A stretch of DNA of 64,000 bases from Dicaeum eximium. Taxonomy: Eukaryota; Chordata; Aves; Passeriformes; Dicaeidae. A model generated the notes under the pieces. That model was not told the origin of the DNA and ran no database searches. It worked only from the letters and a program-made list of their open reading frames with translations. The DNA is taken from the NCBI GenBank assembly GCA_013396995.1, contig VWZP01007510.1, positions 12,865 through 76,864 of the forward strand, written 5' to 3'. Positions 61,801-64,000 of this stretch are shown piece by piece (the stretch's first letter is position 1; every line of letters begins with the position of its first letter). Made by a program: the position numbers and the translations under genes.

Positions 61801-63824
61801 AAAAATTCCAGAACAGCTGCAAATCAAGGCCTGTGAAATCTAAAAATGTCTTGTATTTTAATCCACTCTCCTTCTGCTGAACCTTAAAAAGGCAAAGAAA
61901 ATGCAGGATTGGAAAGTTAACTCTATACAGAACACACTTATAAAACACAAATCCCTGAGCACTGGGCTTAAAGGAAAACACAGCCAGCTTTCCTATAAAT
62001 TTGCAGCTAACATGAATTCCTATTTAAGTTTTTTCATGGACATTCTAGTGCCTAAATGTGACAGTTCATGCTGAAACTTTATTCACAGAGTCTTCCCCTC
62101 CTGGATTTCTAGGATCCCATCCCTTTTCTCCACCACCAGAACACTTTACAACTTCTACCTCTCCATCTAATTTAATTGGAAGTAATAAACCTTCAGCAAA
62201 CATATACAGAACTCTGTTTTTCAGAAATAAGTATTTTCCCCAACATGCTTTCTAACTTTTGTTAAGAGTACCCCAACTTTTTTTTTGCCCATTCACAACT
62301 GCTGTTTGCACAGCCTCATTCCTTTTAGCCTGGCAAACAGAGGCTTAAAAAACCTTAAGAAGTAAAAATACCAGGTCCTGTGCCAGCTGCCTGATGAAAT
62401 GAAGTGTCTTGAGGAGCAGAGTTGTGCCACAAACTGTGTCATCCTCAGTCTTCCTGCACTGCAGGCAGCTCATGGTCCTGCAGGGCTCGTCTCGCAGGGG
62501 CCGCAGGTAGCCCAGAACACTCAGCCCTTGGACCCCGAGCCGTTCTGCTGAGTCTTGTCTTGTGCACAAGAACTTTATCATCAAGTACTAGATGGATATA
62601 AAAATAGCACAAGATTTGGGTTTAAAAGCTGGTACAGATTGGGCTTTTAAAAGGCACGAGTGCACGTAGGTGAGGATTGAGGGGGGAAGCCTCAGTCCCT
62701 TGTCCATCACCTCCAGAGGTTTAAAATACTGGCTGAGATTCAGGCTAAGTTTGATCTCTCCCTACTTCCAAAAAGTCCCAGGGACGGTTCTATGACCTCT
62801 ACAGGTGCCTTCAAAGTTACTTAATTCATTATCAGTCCATTCACTCTGCACACACTGCTCCTCAATGCCACAGCTAAGTGTTCTTGCAGGTTAAAGAATT
62901 ATTAGCTGCATTTAAAAGCAAGCAGAGGATCAATATGTGATATTTAGAACATACTTTGATCAGTCTGTTCTCAGTGAGGTGCAGAGCGCAAAACTGAAGG
63001 AACAGCAAGTCCTGCCATCCACATGTACTGGTTACTCTGCAGCAGCAGTGACTTAGCAAGCAGCAACAGAGTTACAAAAAATCCCAGCTGACACAACAGT
63101 GCCACCAATTCTCTTAATTCCCACAGTGCAGATGGACTGGGGAACTACAAGAGCTGATTCCAGAACCATGATCTGATATGCAGCATTCCCTACAAATGCA
63201 CCAAGCACTTAAAATCAAAACCATCTTCTGCCATTCTTGAAATGAAAGAGTCTCCATCCCCAGGGACAGCAGCCTAACTGATGGAAACGCTTCATCATTG
63301 TTTGCCCACTGAAACAAGGACAGAAGAGCCTGGCTCTGAAAGAATAAATGCTATGACTGCAGCATTTAACTGAGTAGCTAAATGGTCTAGACACTAGAAT
63401 AAAGCAACAGTTGTATTAAAAGCAGTGATCTGCACATTATCACTTTATCATATATATATTACCATATAACTTTACATTAAATTAGATCATGAAGCACCAC
63501 TTAACTATAGCTATATATATATATGTACATACAGGGAAAAGAATAAAATTCAGAGGACAAAAGTTGAATTATTCATTTAACTATAAGCTTATTAATTTTT
63601 TTCTCTACAGCTGAGTTCTCCCTCACAAAATAGAATTAGGTTTATTTCAGTTGACACAGAGAAGAGCCCCTGTTCATTGTGATTAGGCCAAGGGGGTTTT
63701 GTGGTTTCTTACTTGGGAAACTCTGCATTGCTGCATTTTGACATCAACTTCATCCCATTCTTCCTCTACTTCAAACCAGCCAATAGGATCATCATCTCCC
63801 AAATCATCACATGAACAATTGCTT
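25816..63824 (-). CDS. ZZEF1: ZZEF1, partial (46 exons, C-terminal ~2,391 residues)
   Basis: This is the zinc finger ZZ-type and EF-hand domain protein, a very large protein reported as a histone-tail reader and transcriptional coregulator through its ZZ fingers. Forty-six exons join in continuous phase to a TAA stop at 25,816-25,818. In order, the protein shows a WFEVEEEW acidic segment, helical repeats, a CUB-like module (residues ~510-605), a Ser/Arg-rich linker (~860-990), ZZ1 and ZZ2 (~1,213-1,304), a conserved helical block (~1,520-1,800), an acidic linker (~1,850-1,890), a second CUB-like module (~2,135-2,235) and a helical tail. The family protein has about 2,960 residues, so the EF-hand and DOC/APC10 parts lie past the right edge. 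Recognition rests on many near-identical stretches to the human protein as I remember it (for example around the ZZ fingers). E2 and E3 are less certain. The remaining exons are firm. Confidence 0.95.
25985..26205 (-). mobile_element. CR1 LINE 3' fragment in last ZZEF1 intron
   Basis: Reversed CR1: AATCATGGACTGGTTTGGGT, GGGACACCTTCCACCAGACC, and GAAGAATTTCTTCCCAATAT at its far end. It lies in the 458-bp intron between E45 and E46, on the gene's own strand. Confidence 0.92.
26349..26420 (-). CDS. ZZEF1: ZZEF1 exon E45
   Basis: 24 codons in phase 0, residues 2,344-2,367: ELGSLQEYLLALNTEDHLHR then CTAQ. Two residues (Ala-Gln) that I remember before ELG in the human protein are absent, which suggests a 6-nt acceptor shift. 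The acceptor is CTGGCTGCAG and the donor GTAGGATT. Confidence 0.92.
26915..27059 (-). CDS. ZZEF1: ZZEF1 exon E44
   Basis: Residues 2,295-2,343. It encodes GDCDLTLLKPLWQLFTHMEN, then NLCHDTAKPGILLPLHRALA and ELFFVTENR. The acceptor is TTTTTTCTCAG. The donor GTTACTGT is unusual but is the in-phase choice. Confidence 0.93.
27702..27867 (-). CDS. ZZEF1: ZZEF1 exon E43
   Basis: Residues 2,240-2,294 plus two bases. It encodes GFEILKQMLSEERVIPHLPL, then AKIWEWQVGVACRQTGHQRL and KAIHLLLKIVQGSSQ. It is G+C-richer than the neighbouring exons. The acceptor is TTTTTTTCCAG and the donor GTGAGTGCA. Confidence 0.94.
28630..28728 (-). CDS. ZZEF1: ZZEF1 exon E42 (end of second CUB-like module)
   Basis: Residues 2,207-2,239 plus one base. 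It encodes GDTLYYRFTSDMSNTEWGYK and FTVTAGHLGRFQT. SDMSNTEWGYKFTVTA repeats the motif of E15. The acceptor is TGCACACAG and the donor GTAAGAGAT. Confidence 0.95.
29872..29913. repeat. 21-bp tandem duplication
   Basis: GCACCTTGTAACCCAAA occurs twice in direct succession in an intron of ZZEF1, apparently a small replication-slippage duplication. Confidence 0.85.
30525..30975 (-). mobile_element. CR1 LINE 3' fragment in ZZEF1 intron
   Basis: About 450 bp of well-preserved CR1: CAGAATCCCAGAATGACCAG, AGATCATCGAGTCCAACCCA, CTCCTTCCTAATATCCAACC and CAGGCTAAACACCCCCAGCT. It ends about 45 bp from the E41 donor and is the least diverged CR1 within the gene. Confidence 0.93.
31021..31189 (-). CDS. ZZEF1: ZZEF1 exon E41 (second CUB-like module)
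   Basis: Residues 2,151-2,206 plus one base. It encodes DKVHIPGAIYLSIKFDSQCN, then TEEGCDELLVSSSSDFQQDR and HSFSGSPQKWTDFELP. The donor GTGAATATG lies only about 45 bp from the end of a CR1 fragment. The acceptor is TTTATTTCTCAG. Confidence 0.94.
32055..32198 (-). CDS. ZZEF1: ZZEF1 exon E40 (start of second CUB-like module)
   Basis: 48 codons in phase 0, residues 2,103-2,150. It encodes ILQKVLHGCKESMLGTMALT, then ACQFMEEPGMAVQMRESQHP and YNNNTNFE. The SQHPYNNN start matches SPHNYENN of the first module (E13). The acceptor is CTCCTCCCCAG and the donor GTGAGGCAG. Confidence 0.94.
33420..33720 (-). mobile_element. Old CR1-like sequence
   Basis: Words such as CCATTCTTCTCCAGGCCTCT and CCAGCACTTGATTTGCTTTG resemble internal parts of old CR1 copies. 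Divergence is high and the limits are approximate. Confidence 0.4.
33750..33843. repeat. 58-bp direct duplication
   Basis: ACTGCCTATTTTACCAATTT starts at 33,762 and again at 33,820, with similar TTTTGAAAG/TTTTCAAAAG words in front of each copy. Intronic. Confidence 0.85.
34068..34427 (-). CDS. ZZEF1: ZZEF1 exon E39
   Basis: Exactly 120 codons in phase 0, residues 1,983-2,102. It encodes SKPVLCDKATEETNPVAQKL, then a helix-rich run with KAVRDYLYRVNEAIAVLYAR, HVLASLLAEWPDDVAINEEI and LSGPAHMTYILDMLMQLEEK. The acceptor is TCTTGTTGCAG and the donor GTAAGTGGA. Confidence 0.95.
34705..34925 (-). mobile_element. CR1 LINE fragment, diverged
   Basis: ACGTTGGGAGGGACCTTTGG followed by AGATGACTTGGTCCAA is a reversed CR1 3' end. 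The rest is worn down. It lies in the intron between E38 and E39. Confidence 0.7.
35392..35527 (-). CDS. ZZEF1: ZZEF1 exon E38
   Basis: Residues 1,937-1,982. It encodes RFDGDVITTDERIRTLAQKW, then QPSKRLRLEEQSSKAVDTDL and IILPCL. The acceptor is CCTCTGTTAAG and the donor GTATGGACA. Confidence 0.94.
36034..36134 (-). CDS. ZZEF1: ZZEF1 exon E37
   Basis: Residues 1,904-1,936 plus two bases. It encodes MTHDALNAPLHILRAMYELQ and MKRTDSFFLEVQK. The acceptor is CTTGCTCAG and the donor GTATGTGAA. Confidence 0.94.
36490..36678 (-). CDS. ZZEF1: ZZEF1 exon E36 (acidic linker)
   Basis: Exactly 63 codons in phase 0, residues 1,841-1,903. It encodes ILSIMLYSSKQDISSLAEQE, then an acidic run of Asp/Glu with EDREPDQDVEQPVV, and KLDPLEGLDEATKICFL. 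The acceptor is TTTTCTGTGTAG and the donor GTATTTAAA. Confidence 0.93.
37593..37712 (-). CDS. ZZEF1: ZZEF1 exon E35
   Basis: Exactly 40 codons in phase 0, residues 1,801-1,840. It encodes IHGFKEIQSAFLQSGLLKLL and VKKCSKGTGFSKTWLLRDLE. The acceptor is TATCTGTGCAG and the donor GTAAGAAAA. Confidence 0.94.
38291..38487 (-). CDS. ZZEF1: ZZEF1 exon E34
   Basis: Residues 1,735-1,800. It encodes VKDYQLIQKCGQEGSDSQTQ, then LRQYLQHFVLISTHLLQTSM and STWVLSLALKGLYRTLK. The acceptor is CTCTCTTGTAG and the donor GTACCTGAC. Confidence 0.94.
39478..39610 (-). CDS. ZZEF1: ZZEF1 exon E33
   Basis: Residues 1,691-1,734 plus one base. It encodes VLCMGTRSVYMDNANEPHNV, then IILKHFAEKNRAVVVDIKTR and KRKT. This looks like a small beta-rich insertion that is nearly invariant in the family. 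The acceptor is TGCTGTTTCAG and the donor GTTCTGTGA. Confidence 0.94.
40140..40314 (-). CDS. ZZEF1: ZZEF1 exon E32
   Basis: Residues 1,632-1,690. It encodes SRVGLDWASSMVDILRALNS, then FTDHCIKQLPFQLKHTNIFT and LLVLVGFPE. The acceptor is TTGCTTTGCAG and the donor GTAAGTGGC. Confidence 0.95.
41371..41648 (-). CDS. ZZEF1: ZZEF1 exon E31
   Basis: Residues 1,540-1,631 plus two bases. It encodes GSTMSLINLEQILPLMFHVV, then ISNAGHLNETYHLTLGLLGQ, AEVDAAVTKILSAKHNLFVP and GWKTTHLLFSLGAVCLD. It is one of the best conserved helical parts of the protein. The acceptor is CTCTCCACAG and the donor GTGCTTCTT. Confidence 0.95.
42058..42194 (-). CDS. ZZEF1: ZZEF1 exon E30
   Basis: Residues 1,494-1,539. It encodes GDSLSEDSIQKPTEKVLIPS, then QEQVFAECSQKRILGLLAAM and LPPFQS. 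The acceptor TTTACAAAGCAG was chosen because the other nearby AG breaks the phase. The donor is GTTAGTTC, less canonical but in phase. Confidence 0.91.
42756..42903 (-). CDS. ZZEF1: ZZEF1 exon E29
   Basis: Residues 1,445-1,493 plus one base. It encodes a Lys/Glu-rich linker (VKGDTHKEIQSPAEDKVGKQ, then AVSAKKAVVRQESDLSVDG). The phase fits both neighbours. Little sequence identity with mammals is expected here. The acceptor is TTATTTTTAG and the donor GTAAAAAGT. Confidence 0.88.
43451..43623 (-). CDS. ZZEF1: ZZEF1 exon E28
   Basis: Residues 1,387-1,444. It encodes GLKNLALLCMLPEDESFSQN and then a Pro/Ser/Lys-rich, probably disordered stretch ending SSVHRS. This linker is poorly conserved in the family. 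The acceptor is TTTGCTCCCAG and the donor GTAAGTACC. Confidence 0.9.
44576..44838 (-). CDS. ZZEF1: ZZEF1 exon E27 (end of ZZ2)
   Basis: Residues 1,299-1,386 plus one base. SHLPTHSMTVYPMVTIRISD gives the last two ZZ2 ligands (His 1,300 and 1,304). RQRLIQPYVHNYSWLLFAAL follows, and the exon ends in a helix with CIQLIGDCLMKAQHGK. The acceptor is CCCCTGGCAG and the donor GTGAGTCAG. Confidence 0.95.
45299..45464 (-). CDS. ZZEF1: ZZEF1 exon E26 (end of ZZ1, ZZ zinc finger 2)
   Basis: Residues 1,244-1,298 plus two bases. HEDDH at 1,251-1,255 supplies the closing His pair of ZZ1. ZZ2 follows with Cys pairs at 1,264/1,267, 1,278/1,281 and 1,287/1,290, in ACDHCQGVIIGRRMNC and DDFDLCYGCYHAKKYSD. All expected zinc ligands are present. 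The acceptor is TCTTTACAG and the donor GTAATAAAA. Confidence 0.96.
45667..45805 (-). CDS. ZZEF1: ZZEF1 exon E25 (ZZ zinc finger 1)
   Basis: Residues 1,198-1,243 plus one base. It encodes MHMFVARYCDLLNVDISCDG and CDEIAPWHRYRCLQCNDMDL then CKTCFL. Three CxxC pairs at residues 1,215/1,218, 1,229/1,232 and 1,238/1,241 give six of the eight zinc ligands of ZZ1. The acceptor is GTTGCTGTAG and the donor GTAAGAGCC. Confidence 0.96.
46055..46184 (-). CDS. ZZEF1: ZZEF1 exon E24
   Basis: Residues 1,154-1,197. It encodes CQWSEEDEIADYKQNCEWMD, then ECQDVMFETWYEKIAQADPE and KQRK. This acidic helical region leads into the ZZ fingers. The acceptor is TTTTTCTTTCAG and the donor GTGACCTCA. Confidence 0.94.
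46823..46984 (-). CDS. ZZEF1: ZZEF1 exon E23
   Basis: Residues 1,100-1,153 plus two bases. It encodes RSLLPALSCVQTALLHLLDM, then NWEPSDLSFFVEIQLPHLLM and TTSQENISIHDSVI. The acceptor is TTTTTATTTAG and the donor GTGAGTCAG. Confidence 0.92.
47868..47987 (-). CDS. ZZEF1: ZZEF1 exon E22
   Basis: Residues 1,060-1,099 plus two bases. It encodes NYFGNLEGCGAELHQEIRES, then YYQLVLFLVNSVKGFSTIND. The acceptor is TTAATTTGCAG and the donor GTATAGTAC. Confidence 0.92.
48638..48802 (-). CDS. ZZEF1: ZZEF1 exon E21
   Basis: Residues 1,005-1,059 plus two bases. It encodes SVLKVLALRKSQGQSIMEVL, then KIIRQCLDLLGQPHCFHPPC and VLFLLELLACQKDFI. The acceptor is TTTGCTTTCAG and the donor GTAAGTAAT. Confidence 0.93.
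49440..49956 (-). CDS. ZZEF1: ZZEF1 exon E20 (Ser/Arg-rich linker, longest exon)
   Basis: Residues 833-1,004 plus two bases, the largest exon here (517 bp). It opens with AKLCVQKSHLLLNFLP, passes through a Ser/Gln-rich, probably disordered stretch, and ends with the conserved basic patch STPTRKSQLGRGRLRLLSFR then SMEEPRAVPTVKEKYPILKS and DFIKDQSLSHE. The RLRLLSFRSMEE segment has the look of a basophilic kinase site. The acceptor is TTTATGCTGCAG and the donor GTAAGCAAA. Confidence 0.93.
50519..50612 (-). CDS. ZZEF1: ZZEF1 exon E19
   Basis: Residues 802-832 plus one base. It encodes LEMKQKSLMRRGNDAEEKQS and TEASEMNPETL. It is charged and probably exposed. The acceptor is CTGTCTACAG and the donor GTGAGTGTT. 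Confidence 0.92.
51490..51569 (-). CDS. ZZEF1: ZZEF1 exon E18
   Basis: Residues 775-801. It encodes VNSGGKVPLSDEFAQVYSLA and DSIRIWM. The acceptor is CATTTCCAG and the donor GTAAGAACA. Confidence 0.93.
53074..53314 (-). CDS. ZZEF1: ZZEF1 exon E17
   Basis: Residues 695-774 plus one base. It encodes ARSSPHDVCRNFLIDFAKSD, then SELFKGLIQACKKQTPKTDI, VAGSTVDQAVNSTFAALVYL and a helix ending EKLQKY. The acceptor is CTTCTCTGCAG and the donor GTAACTCT. Confidence 0.94.
53440..53512 (+). mobile_element. Short CR1 3' end
   Basis: TAGATGATCTTTGAAGGTCT, CTCCAAACCATTTTATGATT and CCATGA form a CR1 3' tail on the plus strand, opposite to ZZEF1, in the 352-bp intron between E16 and E17. Confidence 0.8.
53667..53815 (-). 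CDS. ZZEF1: ZZEF1 exon E16
   Basis: Residues 645-694. It encodes ELGSEADLPPLKVTSVLNSP, then LWKPVFRHQMCPEALPG and a polar tail KHQDKNE. The SPLWKPVFRHQ part is the conserved core and the flanks are variable. The acceptor is TTTCTTGCAG and the donor GTACTGACC. Confidence 0.9.
55194..55395 (-). CDS. ZZEF1: ZZEF1 exon E15 (end of first CUB-like module)
   Basis: Residues 578-644 plus one base. It encodes KVTFKAGPRLQFLFHSDSSN, then NEWGYKFSVTAYGLPDVAVS and a helix LDLQLLVSRLMGRLASRS. The SDxSNxEWGYKFxVTA motif is repeated in E42. The acceptor is TGCTCTGTAG and the donor GTGAGTGCC. Confidence 0.95.
55991..56072 (-). CDS. ZZEF1: ZZEF1 exon E14 (CUB-like module)
   Basis: Residues 550-577. It encodes RYDYLEFTDARGAKTRYDTK then VGTDKWPK. 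YDYLEF followed by a loop is typical of the CUB-like fold. The acceptor is TTTTCACAG and the donor GTGAGCACC. Confidence 0.94.
56638..56804 (-). CDS. ZZEF1: ZZEF1 exon E13 (start of first CUB-like module)
   Basis: Residues 495-549 plus two bases. It encodes MDMESWQQEQPVVLRTWTME, then SPHNYENNCHEVSVFLCHGA and TYFEVEFDEKCETER. This opens a beta-sandwich-like module whose SPHxYxNN start, GAxY, FDxxC and TE positions recur in E40-E41. The acceptor is TATTGTACAG and the donor GTAATTT. Confidence 0.94.
57458..57568 (-). CDS. ZZEF1: ZZEF1 exon E12
   Basis: Exactly 37 codons in phase 0, residues 458-494. It encodes VIFLLDFCTLDIPHCTLLQG and FSTLIEPLKSLCSEPHK. The acceptor is TTGCTCCTAG and the donor GTAACTAA. 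Confidence 0.93.
57653..57774 (-). CDS. ZZEF1: ZZEF1 exon E11
   Basis: Residues 417-457. It encodes YVGQFLSNIRTILQSLLSQY, then SGKTIVEKISSSVFAMATRQ and L. The acceptor is CTTTTTAG and the donor GTGAGTGAC. The next intron is only 84 bp, the shortest in the window. Confidence 0.93.
58695..58854 (-). CDS. ZZEF1: ZZEF1 exon E10
   Basis: Residues 364-416 plus one base. It encodes CEMMMLDVAQQESGTVLSSL, then FWSVQGSLLSWCYLQLKG and DNSAKDLAVEILQN. The acceptor is TTATTTTTCAG and the donor GTAAGTGC. Confidence 0.93.
59466..59580 (-). CDS. ZZEF1: ZZEF1 exon E9
   Basis: Residues 325-363. It encodes SDQDPGGLLLLPEKGVSANF, then DISEVLSVMDTLLLVAARE. The acceptor is TGTTTTGTAG and the donor GTAACTGG. It ends in phase 0. 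Confidence 0.93.
60018..60088 (-). CDS. ZZEF1: ZZEF1 exon E8
   Basis: Residues 302-324 plus two bases. It encodes KNITEQEHKQSVHLAFRSLC and THF. The acceptor is CCTTTTCTAG and the donor GTACTG. Confidence 0.92.
60386..60519 (-). CDS. ZZEF1: ZZEF1 exon E7
   Basis: Residues 257-301. It encodes VVDMGDSNFMPMKMLKEEVK, then NTLLSGAAVFFPDRQTRR and HQLFTMM. The acceptor is TGAGCAG and the donor GTAAAC. The split Val codon with E6 restores phase. Confidence 0.93.
61278..61447 (-). CDS. ZZEF1: ZZEF1 exon E6
   Basis: Residues 200-256 plus one base. It encodes NPREECIFAQTLLLQLLQSC followed by FSVLTGD, a variable polar stretch, then EELYRHLCE. The acceptor is TTTTCTTACAG and the donor GTAATTTTT. Confidence 0.93.
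61782..61882 (-). CDS. ZZEF1: ZZEF1 exon E5
   Basis: Residues 167-199 plus two bases of 200. It encodes VQQKESGLKYKTFLDF followed by TGLDLQLFWNFYNKL. The acceptor is CCTTTTTAAG and the donor GTAAGTTTC. Confidence 0.93.
62372..62587 (-). CDS. ZZEF1: ZZEF1 exon E4
   Basis: 72 codons, phase 0 on both sides, residues 95-166. It encodes YLMIKFLCTRQDSAERLGVQ, then GYLRPLRDE, a CLQCRK Cys pair and a helix ending RQLAQDL. The acceptor is CCATCTAG and the donor GTATTTTT. It is strongly conserved with the mammalian protein. Confidence 0.93.
62955..63011 (-). CDS. ZZEF1: ZZEF1 candidate exon E3 (possible cassette)
   Basis: 19 codons, phase 0 on both sides, residues 76-94, encoding DLLFLQFCALHLTENRLIK, which looks like an amphipathic helix. 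The donor GTATGTTC is good. The acceptor chosen is ATGGCAG, because it is the one that keeps phase with E2. An upstream acceptor after CTGCTGCAG would add residues but needs a different E2 donor. It leads straight into YLMIKF of E4. Confidence 0.5.
63222..63335 (-). CDS. ZZEF1: ZZEF1 candidate exon E2 (possible cassette)
   Basis: 38 codons, phase 0 on both sides, residues 38-75. It reads SQALLSLFQWANNDEAF through to LSFQEWQKM. The acceptor TTATTCTTTCAG is good. The donor GTTTTG is weak, and the frame stays open for about 35 more codons, so the 3' edge is uncertain. The human protein as I remember it joins E1 directly to E4, so this may be an alternative or lineage-specific exon, or an intronic open frame. 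Confidence 0.5.
63713..63824 (-). CDS. ZZEF1: ZZEF1 exon E1 (right-most exon in window)
   Basis: Residues 1-37, beginning with one base of a split codon. It encodes SNCSCDDLGDDDPIGWFEVE and a following acidic EEEWDEVDVK segment. The acceptor is a pyrimidine-poor TATACACAG and the donor is GTAAGAAA. It ends in phase 0 after CRVSQ. The start of the protein is upstream of the window. Confidence 0.93.
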
Positions 63825-64000
63825 CTGTGTATAAAAAAATGTAACACACTTTGTAAAGAAAAAGTTTAGAGACATTGCAAAGCTATTGATACTTTACCAA
63901 AATACTTAGAGCATGTTATGGCTACAAAGGTGAGTAAAGACAACAGAAAGTTTGACAAACCCAAAACTGTATCACATGCAAGGTTAAAAAAAACCAACCA

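Larger units (their letters stand above)
55396..64000 (-). other. Other ZZEF1 introns, right edge to E15
   Basis: Introns of 84 to 920 bp, the longest at 57,775-58,694. Sequence is AT-rich. Two short (TA)n runs lie at 63,451-63,460 and about 63,509-63,523. The sequence right of 63,824 is intron leading to an exon outside the window. Confidence 0.65.

Overview
This window looks like vertebrate nuclear DNA, most likely from a bird. It has a multi-exon gene with GT-AG introns of mostly 80 to 2,300 bp. It also has many fragments of CR1-type non-LTR retrotransposons, several ending in the characteristic ATTCTATGA-like tails, together with microsatellites and minisatellites. I see no prokaryotic gene organisation, tRNA, rRNA or CRISPR array.

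The only protein-coding gene I can support is ZZEF1 (zinc finger ZZ-type and EF-hand domain containing 1), on the minus strand, from the stop codon at 25,816 up to the right edge. I reconstructed 46 consecutive coding exons by pairing acceptors and donors on the minus strand. Codon phase carries through all of them with no internal stop, giving 7,177 coding bases, or about 2,391 C-terminal residues. The roughly 600 N-terminal residues, with the EF-hand and DOC/APC10 domain, the promoter and the first exons lie beyond 64,000. The encoded part contains a first CUB-like EWGYKF module, a Ser-rich linker, two tandem ZZ zinc fingers, a long helical region, an acidic linker, a second EWGYKF module and a C-terminal helical tail ending WNV. 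In the evidence fields exons are numbered E1 (right-most) to E46 (stop), and residues are numbered from the first full codon of E1.

The 3' untranslated region probably runs from 25,815 to about 23,670, where there is an AATAAA signal followed by a U-rich stretch. A longer form reaching about 22.9 kb is possible.

The left third (1 to about 22,900) is intergenic and richer in G+C. It holds CR1 fragments (2.85, 3.8, 7.4-7.8, 8.6-8.8, 9.5-9.7 and 20.5 kb), an (AATAAC)n microsatellite with a neighbouring AT-rich hairpin (1.9-2.1 kb), a 191-bp tandem duplication (9.1-9.5 kb), a polypyrimidine tract with a 42-bp tandem minisatellite (15.06-15.35 kb), and a 1.1-kb TCCCTG minisatellite with nested 48-bp and 142-bp periods (17.8-18.9 kb). 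The long open frames in this third are products of stop-poor repeats and G+C-rich DNA, and I do not call them genes.

The points most worth checking are two in-phase candidate exons (57 residues) inserted where, as far as I remember, human ZZEF1 has none; the G-quadruplex-prone minisatellite; and the two EWGYKF modules within ZZEF1.
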